A stretch of DNA of 64,000 bases from positions 124,001 through 188,000 of the forward strand of contig JADHMP010000003.1 in the NCBI GenBank assembly GCA_016779985.1, read 5' to 3'. A program made the translations under genes and the position numbers. Within the stretch, counting starts at the first letter, position 1; each line of letters opens with the position of its first letter. The DNA is from JADHMP01 sp016779985. Its GTDB lineage: Bacteria; Bacteroidota; Bacteroidia; Flavobacteriales; Flavobacteriaceae. The notes beneath the pieces were generated by a model. It saw nothing but the letters and a program-made list of their open reading frames with translations, was not told where the DNA came from and searched no databases. Shown in pieces: positions 17,466 through 28,300 of the stretch.

Positions 17466-17470
17466 ATTTA

Positions 17471-18490
17471 ATGAATGAAAATTTAGATGCATCAGGCCAG
17501 CATTTGTCTTCAGAAGAGCATGATATTGATCGTGCGCTTCGCCCACTGAGTTTTGATGATTTTGCAGGGCAGGAAGCTCTTTTAGAAAATTTACAAGTTT
17601 TTGTTGCTGCAGCCAACAAAAGAAAAGAAGCTCTAGATCACACCCTGTTCCATGGCCCCCCAGGATTGGGAAAAACAACCCTTGCTCATATACTGGCCAA
17701 TGAACTTGAAGTGGGTATCAAACTCACTTCTGGCCCTGTTTTAGATAAGCCAGGTGATCTTGCAGGACTGCTCACCAATTTAGATACTCGTGATATTTTA
17801 TTTATTGACGAAATACATCGTTTGAGTCCAATAGTAGAAGAATATCTCTACTCTGCCATGGAGGACTATAAAATTGACATTATGATTGAAAGTGGGCCTA
17901 ATGCTAGAACAGTCCAAATCAATTTGAATCCTTTTACGTTAGTGGGGGCTACCACTCGTTCTGGTTTACTTACGGCTCCCATGCGGGCTCGCTTTGGCAT
18001 TAGCAATAGACTAGAATATTATAACACAGAATTACTCTCAAGCATAGTAGAGCGAAGTGCTCATATTTTAAATGTTCCAATTGCTGAAAATGCGGCTATA
18101 GAAATTGCAGGACGCAGTCGTGGAACCCCTAGGATAGCCAATGGTCTGTTGCGTCGAATTCGTGATTTTGCTCAAATAAAAGGCGACGGTAATATAGATT
18201 TAAAAATCACTCAATATGGCCTAAAAGCCCTTCAAGTAGACACCCATGGGTTGGATGATATGGACAACAAAATATTGACCACTCTAATTGATAAATTTAA
18301 AGGTGGTCCAGTGGGTATAACTACATTGGCAACAGCAGTTTCTGAAAATGGAGAAACAATTGAAGAGGTCTACGAACCCTTTTTGATTCAGCAGGGATTT
18401 CTGATTCGCACACCTAGGGGCAGAGAAGTTACTGAGTTGGCTTATAAACACTTGGGCCGCTTGAAAAACAATCAAGAAGGATTGTTTTAA
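17471..18490 (+). CDS. ruvB: Holliday junction branch migration ATPase RuvB
   Basis: A 339-residue RuvB. The Walker A motif GPPGLGKT is at 62-69, Walker B DEIHRL near 117, the sensor/arginine-finger region contains GATTRSGLLTAPMRARF, and a winged-helix domain closes the protein (about 255-335, ending PRGREVTELAYKHLG). It forms hexameric motors on RuvA-bound junctions; ruvA is in this window but separate (40782). Its stop overlaps the queG start (TAATG), indicating coupling. The ruvB-queG pairing is common in Flavobacteriia (from memory). Confidence 0.96.
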   Translation: MNENLDASGQHLSSEEHDIDRALRPLSFDDFAGQEALLENLQVFVAAANKRKEALDHTLFHGPPGLGKTTLAHILANELEVGIKLTSGPVLDKPGDLAGLLTNLDTRDILFIDEIHRLSPIVEEYLYSAMEDYKIDIMIESGPNARTVQINLNPFTLVGATTRSGLLTAPMRARFGISNRLEYYNTELLSSIVERSAHILNVPIAENAAIEIAGRSRGTPRIANGLLRRIRDFAQIKGDGNIDLKITQYGLKALQVDTHGLDDMDNKILTTLIDKFKGGPVGITTLATAVSENGETIEEVYEPFLIQQGFLIRTPRGREVTELAYKHLGRLKNNQEGLF

Positions 18491-19413
18491 TGAATCAAAC
18501 GACAAAGTATACAGAGATTATAAAAGACAAAGCCCAGGCTTTAGGGTTTCTGTCATGCGGGGTGTCTAAAGCTGACTTTTTAGAAGAAGAAGCTCCAAAA
18601 TTAGAACAATGGCTCCGTCAAGAACAACATGGTAAAATGGGCTATATGGAACGTCATTTTGACAAGCGCCTTGATCCCCGCCTTTTAGTTCCAGGTGCTA
18701 AAAGTGTTGTCTCCCTTTTGTTGAATTATCACACCGATCAAAAACAGGAGGATCCAAAGGCACCTAAAATTTCTTCTTATGCCTACGGAAAGGATTATCA
18801 TTTTGTGATTAAAAATAAACTCAAGCAACTAGTTCGTTTTATTCAAAATGAAATTGGAGAAGTTGAAGGGCGCGTTTTTGTCGATTCTGCCCCAGTGATG
18901 GACAAGGTGTGGGCAGCCAAAAGTGGTTTAGGATGGCAAGGAAAAAACACCAATTTAATTTCAAAAAAAGTAGGATCATTCTTTTTTATAGCCGAGTTGA
19001 TTATAGATTTGGAGCTAGAATACGATACCCCAGTTACAGATCATTGTGGAAATTGTTCTGCGTGCATTGATGCTTGTCCTACCGAAGCACTTACACCCTA
19101 TGAAATAGATGCGAGTAAATGTATTTCCTATTTAACAATAGAACTAAAAGAAGCCATTCCTGAGGAGTTTAAAACAAAAATGGATCAATGGGCTTTTGGA
19201 TGTGATGTCTGTCAAACTGTTTGTCCATGGAACCGTTTTGCCAAACCACACAATGAAGTAGAATTTGAAGCGCATCCAGACCTTTTGAAGCTTTCAGAAA
19301 TTGAATGGGAGGAAATGACAGAAGAAGTTTTCGAAACTCTCTTTCATGACAGTGCAGTGCAACGCAAAGGATTTAAGGGATTACAAAGAACTATTCGATT
19401 TTTATCTCAATAG
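18490..19413 (+). CDS. queG: Epoxyqueuosine reductase QueG
   Basis: A 307-residue cobalamin- and iron-sulfur-dependent enzyme that reduces epoxyqueuosine to queuosine in tRNA. Two 4Fe-4S cysteine clusters are visible: CGNCSACIDACP (about 186) and CDVCQTVCPWN (about 238). The N-terminal half has the B12-binding reductase fold with the family motif MGYMERHFDKRLDPR. The length is typical for the short QueG form lacking a C-terminal HEAT domain. It starts inside the ruvB stop codon. Only 30 bases separate its stop from the convergent lacI-type gene. Confidence 0.95.
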   Translation: MNQTTKYTEIIKDKAQALGFLSCGVSKADFLEEEAPKLEQWLRQEQHGKMGYMERHFDKRLDPRLLVPGAKSVVSLLLNYHTDQKQEDPKAPKISSYAYGKDYHFVIKNKLKQLVRFIQNEIGEVEGRVFVDSAPVMDKVWAAKSGLGWQGKNTNLISKKVGSFFFIAELIIDLELEYDTPVTDHCGNCSACIDACPTEALTPYEIDASKCISYLTIELKEAIPEEFKTKMDQWAFGCDVCQTVCPWNRFAKPHNEVEFEAHPDLLKLSEIEWEEMTEEVFETLFHDSAVQRKGFKGLQRTIRFLSQ

Positions 19414-19443
19414 GATTGCCTTTTAGTTGTAAATACGATTTTT

Positions 19444-20481
19444 CTATTTAATAAATCGTTTCCTAGTTGAAGATTCCCTAACTATTAGTTTGGAAGGAAT
19501 TATAGAGGTTTGAAAAATAATCTTTTCATTGTTTTGGTGTTGTTTTATTTCCTTCAAAAAGAGTCTCATCACTTCCTCTCCAATCAACTGGCCAGACTGA
19601 TCTATCGTAGAAATAGTGGGTGTAGTAAGAGAAGACAGTTGCCAGTTACTAAAACCTACAATGGCAATATCCTGTGGAATACGAATATTTTTTTTCTGAT
19701 AAAAACGAATCGCACCAGCCGCAGTAAGATCTGAAATTGTGAAAAGTCCATCAGACTTTATTTTAGAATCATATAATTTTTTGGCATTGTTGTAGCCTTC
19801 TTTTTCACTAGCATTTTGGCAAATTACTACCAGTTCTCTGCGATATTCAATGTCATGATCTTCCAAAGCCTTTCTATAGCCCAAATAACGATCCACGGCA
19901 ATTTGTGGCAGGAGACCACCTCTAAAGTGAGCTATGGAGGTACAGCCTTGATCAATCAGATGTTTGGTTGATTGATAGGCAGCTTCTCGATTATTGATTA
20001 TCACATTAGAGCAACTTAAAAATTTAGAAATACGATCAAACACAATTAAAGTAGTTCCTCTATTGATGACTTCTTGTAAATGCGAAATATCTCTGGTATC
20101 GCGTGAAATAGATATGAAAATGCCATCCACATTTTGTTGCAATAATTCTTTGACAAGTTTTTTTTCTTTCTCGAAGGATTCCTCTGTACAGAGGGTAATC
20201 ACCATATACCCACCCTTTTCAGCCATTAATATAATTCCCTCAACAATATTGCTAAAAAAATGATGGATTATAGTGGGGACAATAACTCCTATGATTTTTG
20301 TTTTTTGAGTACGCAAAAAAGACGCTTGAGCGTTAGGTTTGAAATTTATTTTTTCAGTATACTCAAGCACCTTTTTTTTAGTAGTCCAACTTACATCTGG
20401 ATAATCTTTTAGCGCCTTCGATACTGTTGAAATAGATAGATCTAATTTTTTTGCTATATCCTTTAATGTAAGATTTTGCAT
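19444..20481 (-). CDS. LacI-family transcriptional regulator
   Basis: A 345-residue LacI/GalR-type repressor. The N-terminal helix-turn-helix is LTLKDIAKKLDLSISTVSKA (residues 4-23), with the hinge helix near 50-58. A periplasmic-binding-protein-like sensor domain follows (from about 62, TKIIGVIVPTIIHHFFSNIV). Family members bind small sugars or sugar phosphates. It is divergent from susC, and a perfect 16-base palindrome lies in the shared 160-base gap, making it the probable local regulator of the susC-to-MFS block (inference). It marks the left end of the accessory block. Confidence 0.93.
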   Translation of the reverse strand: MQNLTLKDIAKKLDLSISTVSKALKDYPDVSWTTKKKVLEYTEKINFKPNAQASFLRTQKTKIIGVIVPTIIHHFFSNIVEGIILMAEKGGYMVITLCTEESFEKEKKLVKELLQQNVDGIFISISRDTRDISHLQEVINRGTTLIVFDRISKFLSCSNVIINNREAAYQSTKHLIDQGCTSIAHFRGGLLPQIAVDRYLGYRKALEDHDIEYRRELVVICQNASEKEGYNNAKKLYDSKIKSDGLFTISDLTAAGAIRFYQKKNIRIPQDIAIVGFSNWQLSSLTTPTISTIDQSGQLIGEEVMRLFLKEIKQHQNNEKIIFQTSIIPSKLIVRESSTRKRFIK

Positions 20482-20518
20482 TTGTTTTTTCGGACATTAA
20501 AAGTTAAACATTTTGATT

Positions 20519-20534
20519 TCGAAAAGCTTTTCGA
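20519..20534. promoter_or_regulatory. Perfect palindrome between lacI-type gene and susC, candidate operator
   Basis: TCGAAAAGCTTTTCGA is a perfect 16-base palindrome with a GC centre, 37 bases upstream of the lacI-type start codon and 107 before the susC ATG. LacI-family dimers bind palindromes of this length; many family operators have a CG centre, so the GC centre is slightly atypical. No other palindrome this long was noticed in the gap. Confidence 0.6.
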
Positions 20535-20641
20535 GGCCAATTTAAGAATTTTATATGAAGGGTTAATGAAATGTTAATTATTAATAAATAATATAGAGTG
20601 CTTTTTAAGCATAAAATTAAAAACAAAACAAAACAACTAAA

Positions 20642-23596
20642 ATGAAAAGTAAACTATTAAGTTTTAACTTAAGTCTACTTGCGCTCTTAGTCAGTGCAAG
20701 TGTTTATGCACAATCCATCTCAGGAGTTGTGACAAGCGAAGACGGACCGTTGCCAGGTGCAACAGTTCAGATTAAAGGAACCAACACAGGTACAAGCACT
20801 GATTTTGACGGAAATTTTACGATTGCCGCCAATGATGGTGATGTATTAGTATTCTCTTTCGTTGGTTTTACAACTCAAGAAATTACTGTTAGTGGTCAAG
20901 ACCAAATAACAGTATCTCTTGCAGCCGACAACGAACTGGAAGAAGTAGTAGTCACTGGTTATGGTTCTCAAAACGAAAAGGAAATTACTTCCGCTGTGGT
21001 CCAAGTGACCGCAGAAGAGTTTAACAAAGGACCAATCAACCAGGCATCTCAACTATTGCAAGGTAAGGTCGCTGGTTTAAGTGTTTATAACAAGGGAGGC
21101 AATCCCAATTCACCCGCAACCATTCGTTTGAGAGGTCTATCAACAGTAGGAGCAAACGTTTCACCTCTTGTTGTTGTTGATGGTGTAGTTGGAGCTTCGC
21201 TTGACAACGTTGACCCTAATGATATTGAATCTATCAATGTATTGAAAGATGGTTCAGCCGCTGCGATTTATGGCTCTCGAGGATCTTCGGGTGTAATAAT
21301 CGTGACAACAAAGGGTGGAAAAAGTGGTGATTTATCACTTACCTATAACGGTCAATTATCTAGCTCAAGCATTCTCAACCGAATCGACATTATGGATAGA
21401 GAAGAATTTATAGCTGCTGGAGGATCTGACCTTGGTGCTGATACTGACTGGACTGAAGCAGTTACAAGAAATGCAATTTCTCAAATCCACAATATTGCTG
21501 CCTCAGGAGGGTTCAATAATACTACCTTCAGAATATCTGCAAATATTCGTGAAAAAGAAGGAATTGTAATTAATACTGGTTTTGAACAATTTAACTCTAG
21601 AGCCAATATTTCTACAAGAGCGCTTAATGATAAATTGAAAGTTGATTTCAATGCCTCTTTTACTCAGAGACAATCAAGTTTTGGAAATCCTTTAGTACTT
21701 AAATATGCAACGTTGTTTAATCCAACGGCACCAATTTATACTGCTGGTTCTCCTTTCTTTCCTGGTGACTCAGGAGACGTGATTGGAGGGTATTTTGAAA
21801 CCTTTGGATTATTTGACAGTTTTAACCCTGTATCAATTGCAGAACAACACGAGCAAACAGGAGAAAGAATGGAGCTTAACTATAATTTATCTTTAGGTTA
21901 TGACCTAACAGATTATTTAGATATTCAATTTAGAGCAGCCCGTCAAACTTCTAAAAACAACAACAGAAACTACATCCCAGTTACAGCTCTACAAGGCGGT
22001 AATGCATTGAGTCCTACACGAAGGGGATTAGCAGAATTTGAAGACAACCGGTTTGAGTTTAGCTTATATGAAATATTTGCTACCTATAATCTTGACAGCG
22101 ACGGATTCAATATGAATATTACTGGAGGGTATTCCTACCAAGAAGATAATTTCAGAAATAGAGGTTTTGGACTAGGAGATTTTCCAGATGATTCAATGGA
22201 TTTTAGTTATAATATTGATGCATCTCAGGATTTAAACAACGCTGGTTTTATTACGGCAAACAGTTATAAAGGTCCTAACAATAAAATCATTGCCTTTTTC
22301 GGAAGAGCCAATGTTGTTATTGATGACGCTATTTATGTAAATGCATCGGTAAGAAGAGAAGGATCAACCAAACTAGGTGAAGGAAACAAATGGGGTACCT
22401 TCCCCGCCTTTGGAATAGGAGCAGACTTAAACAATTATCTTGGGACTGACTTTGATCAATTAAAAATAAGAGTTGGATATGGTGAAACAGGATCTCTACC
22501 TGGACCCACAGGTCTTTCTCAGATAGTTTATAACTTTGGATATGACTCTGGGGGTTCTGGAAACACCTCTCAAGCTCGTGCAGCTAATCCAGACTTGAAG
22601 TGGGAATCAAAAGCAGAAACCAACTTAGGAATTGATTTTAGCAGTGGTAAGTTTACAGGAGCTCTTGATCTTTATACAAGAGACATCTCTGACTTCATTC
22701 TTGAAACGAGAGTGGATGTGGCAACGTATGGATTTGATAGACGATTTGAAAACTCTGGTAAGATTAATACTCAAGGGCTGGAACTTAATTTAGGCTATGA
22801 AGTGTCTGATAGCTACCAAACAAATGTAAATCTTTCAACCTACAAAACTACTCTCGAAGAATATGTTCTTGAGAATGGTGATATAACAGCGAACTTAGGT
22901 TCACCAGGGCAAAATGCAACAAACATGTTATTGATTAGACCAGGAGAAGCTATTGGTCAGATTTGGGCACCTAGATTTGAGTCTGTCAATGCAGACGGTT
23001 CACCAAAATTTGCTGACATTAATAATGATGGAAATCTAACAACAAGTCAAGACAAATGGAATGATGAAGATGCAGACTTTGAAACTGCAGGTAATGGTAT
23101 TCCTACCCTTGAACTTGGTTGGTCAAATAATGTATCGTTTGGAAACTGGAGTGTCAATGCGTTTTTCAGAGGTGCATTTGGACATAGTTTAGTAAATACT
23201 TTCCGTGCTTTCTACGAGCCTCGATTAGCGAGTCAGTCTTCTTACAATTTTGTGAACACATCATTAGCTGAGCCTACCTTAACAGTAGCTCAGTTTAGTT
23301 CATTATATGTTGAGAAAGCAGACTTCTTAAAGTTAGACAACCTCACAGTAGCGTATAATTTTGATATGAATGAAGGTTCTTTTATTCAAGCAGCACAACT
23401 TTCAGCCAATATTCAAAATGCATTTGTGATTACCAATTATACGGGTATTGATCCTGAGCCTGCTCTTGTCGATGGAGGAAATATTGTGGCATCAGGACCT
23501 GTATCTGGAGGTAATGTATTAGCACCTGGTATCGACAGACGCACAAATTATTTTACGGCTAGAACAATCACCCTTGGACTTAATATTAATTTTTAA
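20642..23596 (+). CDS. SusC/RagA-family TonB-linked outer membrane protein
   Basis: A 984-residue SusC-like transporter. It has a signal peptide ending at VYAQ (residue 24), a carboxypeptidase-D-like regulatory domain (about 25-100, ISGVVTSEDGPLPGATVQIK), a TonB box region (EEVVVTGYG), a plug domain (about 115-230, ending GSSGVIIVTTKGG) and a 22-strand barrel ending in a hydrophobic strand (TLGLNINF). It imports oligomeric nutrients together with the SusD lipoprotein encoded next, powered by TonB. It lies divergently from a LacI-type regulator. The substrate cannot be read from the sequence; there are no carbohydrate-active enzymes nearby. Confidence 0.96.
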   Translation: MKSKLLSFNLSLLALLVSASVYAQSISGVVTSEDGPLPGATVQIKGTNTGTSTDFDGNFTIAANDGDVLVFSFVGFTTQEITVSGQDQITVSLAADNELEEVVVTGYGSQNEKEITSAVVQVTAEEFNKGPINQASQLLQGKVAGLSVYNKGGNPNSPATIRLRGLSTVGANVSPLVVVDGVVGASLDNVDPNDIESINVLKDGSAAAIYGSRGSSGVIIVTTKGGKSGDLSLTYNGQLSSSSILNRIDIMDREEFIAAGGSDLGADTDWTEAVTRNAISQIHNIAASGGFNNTTFRISANIREKEGIVINTGFEQFNSRANISTRALNDKLKVDFNASFTQRQSSFGNPLVLKYATLFNPTAPIYTAGSPFFPGDSGDVIGGYFETFGLFDSFNPVSIAEQHEQTGERMELNYNLSLGYDLTDYLDIQFRAARQTSKNNNRNYIPVTALQGGNALSPTRRGLAEFEDNRFEFSLYEIFATYNLDSDGFNMNITGGYSYQEDNFRNRGFGLGDFPDDSMDFSYNIDASQDLNNAGFITANSYKGPNNKIIAFFGRANVVIDDAIYVNASVRREGSTKLGEGNKWGTFPAFGIGADLNNYLGTDFDQLKIRVGYGETGSLPGPTGLSQIVYNFGYDSGGSGNTSQARAANPDLKWESKAETNLGIDFSSGKFTGALDLYTRDISDFILETRVDVATYGFDRRFENSGKINTQGLELNLGYEVSDSYQTNVNLSTYKTTLEEYVLENGDITANLGSPGQNATNMLLIRPGEAIGQIWAPRFESVNADGSPKFADINNDGNLTTSQDKWNDEDADFETAGNGIPTLELGWSNNVSFGNWSVNAFFRGAFGHSLVNTFRAFYEPRLASQSSYNFVNTSLAEPTLTVAQFSSLYVEKADFLKLDNLTVAYNFDMNEGSFIQAAQLSANIQNAFVITNYTGIDPEPALVDGGNIVASGPVSGGNVLAPGIDRRTNYFTARTITLGLNINF

Positions 23597-23614
23597 TTGA
23601 AAATGACATTGATT

Positions 23615-25273
23615 ATGAAAAATTTTAAAAAATCAATTTATGGTTTACTATCAATTTTTGCGATAGTAGTAGTTGCCTGTACTGATTTGGAAGAAGAATT
23701 GGTTAGCGATTTCACCGAAGGAGCCACGATTCCTGGTGTGACAATAGATATTGCCGCTACTGATGGAAGCTCACAAGCAGTACAAGATCAAATCGGAGCA
23801 GCTTTCGAAAAACTTCGTGGAGGAACTGCAGGTCACAACAACTACTGGTCTGTTCAAAGTGTTTCTTCAGATGAAATGCAAGTTGGACAAAAAGGAGGTG
23901 ACTGGTATGACGGGGGTATCTGGTTAGACATGCACAAACATGAATATACAGCAGCCAGTGGTCCACTCACAAATACTTGGAACACAGCTTATAATTCAAT
24001 TAGTGAGGTCAACCTTACACTTGCGAAAACAGGAATATCTGCAAATGAAATTGCACAACTTAAAGTGTTACGAGCCTTTTTCTATTGGAGATTGATGGAT
24101 CTCTTTGGAAATGTTAAAGTAGTTTCTGCAGTTGGGCAAGACGCCCCTCAGTCTTCAAGAGTAGAAGTGTTTAATTTCATCGAAAGTGAAATTTTATCTG
24201 CACTGGGAATTACTGCTGTTAGTGCTTCTATGGATTTAACAAATAGTGATTTAAATTCAAGTTCTAAGAAATACAGAATCAACCAATATGCAGCAATGGG
24301 TCTTTTATCAAGAATCTATTTAAATGCAGAGGTATATACTGGAACAGCACGTTATCAAGAGGCAGCAGATGCTGCATCATGGGTAATAGACAATGGTCCC
24401 TATGAATTGACTACTAAATCCAATTCAGTAGTAAAAAACCTTGCCAAAGTAGCTAACCCTGGAGACAACACTAATCCGATGTTGATTAATGACGAATTGG
24501 TCGGTTATCCAGCAATGTTTGCACCTAATAATCAAGATAATGTTGAATTGATTTGGACAGTTCCTTTTGACGGGACAAATGGTTCTGGAATGAATTTCCA
24601 TATGATGGGGTTACACCAACCATCACAGTTCACGTTTAATTTCGATTCACAGCCATGGAATGGGTATCAAACCCTAACGGCTTTTTATAATGCTTATGAA
24701 AACGGAGATGTTAGAAAACAATCTAACTTCCTAGTTGGTCAGCAATATTCTTATGCAGGTTTACCATTAAATGACTGGGCTGCGGATGATTTTGATGCTT
24801 CAGGCCAAAAATCACTCGGTTTAGCATACACACCTGAAATTAACCAATTGGCACCCGATTCAGAACGCCAAAGTGGAGCTCGTATGTACAAATTTAGTCA
24901 CGCTCAATTTGAACGTAATGAAAAAAGCAATGACTTCCCAATTATTCGTTTATCTGAAATGTATATGAATCGTGCTGAGGGTCTTGCTCGTGCTGCTGGC
25001 GATTGGTCATTGGCTATTCCTGACACAAATGTAATTCGTAAGCGTGCTGAGGTGAGTGAATACTCAAGCATTGATGCTGATGAATTTTTAGCAGAGCGTG
25101 GCAGAGAATTCTATCAAGAATCACTCCGAAGAATTGATTTAATTCGCTTTGGAAAATATGGTGAGGCATGGCAATTTAAAAGTGCCTCTCCAGATTATAA
25201 AACATTAATGCCTATTCCAACTGACGCTATTACTGCTAGTAATGGAACGTTGACACAGAATCCAGGGTATTAA
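23615..25273 (+). CDS. SusD/RagB-family nutrient-binding lipoprotein
   Basis: I chose the ATG at 23615 (MKNFKKSIYGLLSIF, 552 residues); earlier in-frame codons (TTG 23597 at the susC stop, ATG 23603) would lengthen the signal peptide n-region unnaturally. The lipobox cysteine is in VVVAC (about residue 22). The body has SusD TPR-like helices (GQDAPQSSRVEVFNFIES, RINQYAAMGLLSRIYLNAE) and the RagB C-terminal signature (FLAERGREFYQESLRR through LMPIPTDAI to NPGY). It binds substrate at the cell surface and acts as the lid of SusC. A terminator follows. Confidence 0.95.
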   Translation: MKNFKKSIYGLLSIFAIVVVACTDLEEELVSDFTEGATIPGVTIDIAATDGSSQAVQDQIGAAFEKLRGGTAGHNNYWSVQSVSSDEMQVGQKGGDWYDGGIWLDMHKHEYTAASGPLTNTWNTAYNSISEVNLTLAKTGISANEIAQLKVLRAFFYWRLMDLFGNVKVVSAVGQDAPQSSRVEVFNFIESEILSALGITAVSASMDLTNSDLNSSSKKYRINQYAAMGLLSRIYLNAEVYTGTARYQEAADAASWVIDNGPYELTTKSNSVVKNLAKVANPGDNTNPMLINDELVGYPAMFAPNNQDNVELIWTVPFDGTNGSGMNFHMMGLHQPSQFTFNFDSQPWNGYQTLTAFYNAYENGDVRKQSNFLVGQQYSYAGLPLNDWAADDFDASGQKSLGLAYTPEINQLAPDSERQSGARMYKFSHAQFERNEKSNDFPIIRLSEMYMNRAEGLARAAGDWSLAIPDTNVIRKRAEVSEYSSIDADEFLAERGREFYQESLRRIDLIRFGKYGEAWQFKSASPDYKTLMPIPTDAITASNGTLTQNPGY

Positions 25274-25303
25274 TTAGTTTTTTTTATCAAGTATCTATTT
25301 AAG

Positions 25304-25338
25304 ATGGGTCATCCTTTATAAGAATGGCCCATTTTTTT
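25304..25338 (+). terminator. Terminator after susCD
   Basis: ATGGGTCAT (25304-25312) pairs with ATGGCCCAT (25324-25332), nine pairs including one G-U, loop of 11, then seven T (25332-25338). It lies between susD and the VCBS lipoprotein genes. No promoter consensus is seen between it and 25351, so downstream genes may depend on partial read-through. Confidence 0.8.
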
Positions 25339-25350
25339 AATTTCGTAAGC

Positions 25351-28300
25351 ATGAAAAAGATAGTTTTTATTCTCTCGTTATTATTTATTTTTTTTTCATG
25401 TCAAAAAACTTCAAAGCATTTATTTAAGCTTCGATACGATACCCAAATTGAATTTCTCAATCAACTAGAGTATACCCAAGATTTTAATCCCTACACGTAT
25501 AGAAACTTTTATAATGGGGCGGGGGTGGCCCTTGGGGATATTAACAATGACGGTTTGTTAGATGTTTATTTCACAGGCAATCTTGTCGATAATAAATTAT
25601 TTTTAAATAAAGGAAATTGGCAATTCCAAGATATCACTTCACAGGCGGGTGTGGCCTGTGCTGGGGTGTGGTCCACAGGAGCAACTTTTGCTGATATAAA
25701 TGGTGACGGATTGCTTGATTTATATGTGTGTAAATCTGGAAAACCTGGAGGGGATAACCGTCACAATGAATTATTTATTAATCAAGGTGATCTTACTTTT
25801 AAAGAAGAATCTAAGACCTATGGACTAGACGTTTTGGGTCTTTCCGTTCATGCTGCTTTTTTTGATGCAGATTTAGATGGAGATTTAGATTGTTATGTAT
25901 TAAACAATTCACTTCGCTCTGTAGGGGGCTATGATTTAATCAAAGACCAACGGGACCTACCAGACCCTAATGGAGAAGGAAACAAGTTTTTCGAAAATCA
26001 AGCTGGCCGATTTGTAGATGTAAGTCAAGAAAAGGGGATTTATACAAGTGCGATTGGATTTGGGTTAGGAATCACCTTAAGCGATTTTAATAACGACCGC
26101 TATCCTGATCTTTATATTTCAAATGATTTTTTTGAGAGAGATTATTTCTATCTAAACAAGGGCAATGGATTTCAAGAATCTTTAGAAAAATATTTTCATT
26201 CTACCGCCATGGGCGCCATGGGCGCTGATGCTGCCGATGTGAACAATGACCTGTTGGCCGATCTTTTTGTAACTGAAATGCTTCCAGCAACACTTCAAAG
26301 ACAAAAAACAAAAGCCAAGTTTGATTCTTGGGATAAATATGCGTTGATGGTAAAAAACGGGTATGGAACTCAATTTCCAAGAAATGCTATGCAACGCAAT
26401 ATGGGAAAAGAAGGGTTTTTAGAATTGAGTAGACTATCAGGAGTAGCAGCTACCGAATGGAGTTGGGCGTCACTAATTTTTGACATGGATAATGATAGTT
26501 ATAATGATATATTCGTGGCCAACGGAATTTATAAAGATCTTTTAGATCGAGACTATTTGTCCTACATGGCCAACGAAGCACAAGTCCAAAATATATTAAA
26601 GGACAAAGAAAATGCGATTAAAAACCTTATTGACATTATGCCTTCCAAGGCAGTGCCCAATTGTGCTTTTCAAAATAAAGGTGATTTTATTTTTGTGGAA
26701 AAAGCTGCCAGTTGGGGTCTAGGGACACCCAGTTTCAGCAACGGAAATGCCTATGGTGATTTAGATAATGACGGTGACTTAGACTTGGTAGTTAATAATG
26801 TAAACATGAATAGCTTTATATATGAAAATACCACCGATACATTAAATCAAAGAAGTTTTAGTGTAGGGCTAAAATCTAAAAGCAAAAATTCTTTTGCTGT
26901 AGGGGCAAAGGCCATTATTTATTATGGAGCAAATAAAAAGCAAATGCGAGAACAATTTCCATCAAGAGGATTTCAATCTTCCATTGCCAACCGATTACAT
27001 TTTGGGGTAGGGAAAATAAGAACTATTGATAGTTTGGTGGTGTTATGGCCTAACGGGGCAATTAGCTGTTATGACCAATTAACTACAAATCAAACTCACT
27101 TGTTTTGGGAGCCTGAAAAAGGAAAAATTTTACCAAAACCAACAAGTTTAGAAACTAAACCTACGGATAAACTTGACTTTGTACATCAGGAAAATAATTG
27201 GATTGATTTTAATCGTGAACGTCTCATCCCTCAAATGTATCACAATGAAGGCCCTGCAATTGCAACAGCAGACCTAAATGCCGATGGAATCGATGATATT
27301 TTTGTGGGGGGGGCAAAAAACCAAACGGCCACTTTGTTATTGTCTGAGGGCAGTTCTTATCAAAAAATAACAAATCCTTTTCAAAATGACAAAGGTTCAG
27401 AAGATGTAGTGGCTGAGTTTTTTGATGGCGATGGTGACGGAGATTTGGATTTATTTGTCGGGAGTGGAGGGAGAGCCTTTTCAAGGTTTTCTGCCCTTTT
27501 GGATGATCGGTATTATGAAAATATTGGAGAGAAACATTTTTTAAAGAAGAGTTCATCTCTACCATTTGATTCTCATTTTTCAACTGGGGGGGTCACCATA
27601 GGTGATTTTAATAAAGATGGTTTTAAAGACATTATTATTGGAGAACGATTTGATTTGTCTGTTTATGGTAAAAAAGGAAACCTACATCTTTTGATCAATG
27701 ATGGACTTGGAAACTTTATTTTAAACCAACAGCCTTCATTTGAAAAAGTTGGGTTAATTACTCATCTTTCTTCAGTTGATTTTAATAAAGATGGCTGGTT
27801 AGATTTGGTAGCTGTTGGAGAGTGGATGCCAATAAGTATTTGGATAAATGAATCTGGCACTTTTGTGAACCGCACAAAAGAATATGGTTTAGAGTCAACA
27901 ACGGGATTATGGAATAGTCTCTTCGTTGAAGATTTAAATTTTGACGGGAGGCCAGATCTGATTGCTGGGAATATGGGGATTAATACCTTCTTTAGCCCAG
28001 GAACAAAATTATTTCTAAATGATTTTGATAAAAACGGTAGTTTTGAACCCATTATCACTTTTCAAAATGATGGAAAAGACTACCCCATAGCTGACAAGGA
28101 TGAACTAATTGCTCAATTACCCTATTTAAAAAAGCGAGCTCTTAAATATGAAAATTATGCAGCGGCTTCAATGCCAGATCTATTTGCTGAAGCGCAATTA
28201 TCAGACAGTGAGGTTACAGAACTACAAACACTAGAAACCACACTTTTTGTGGGCAAGAATTCTGGGTTTGAAAAAATTGAATTACCTCTTGAAATACAAT

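Noticed and set aside
25324..25350. ATG at 25324 as start of the first VCBS lipoprotein
   Set aside because: It lies in the right arm of the terminator hairpin and gives a nine-residue extension before a perfect lipoprotein signal beginning at 25351.
26205..26222. Tandem nine-base repeat CGCCATGGG in the first VCBS gene
   Set aside because: It encodes AMGAMG-type residues that align without a gap to the paralogues, so it is ordinary coding sequence and not an expansion.
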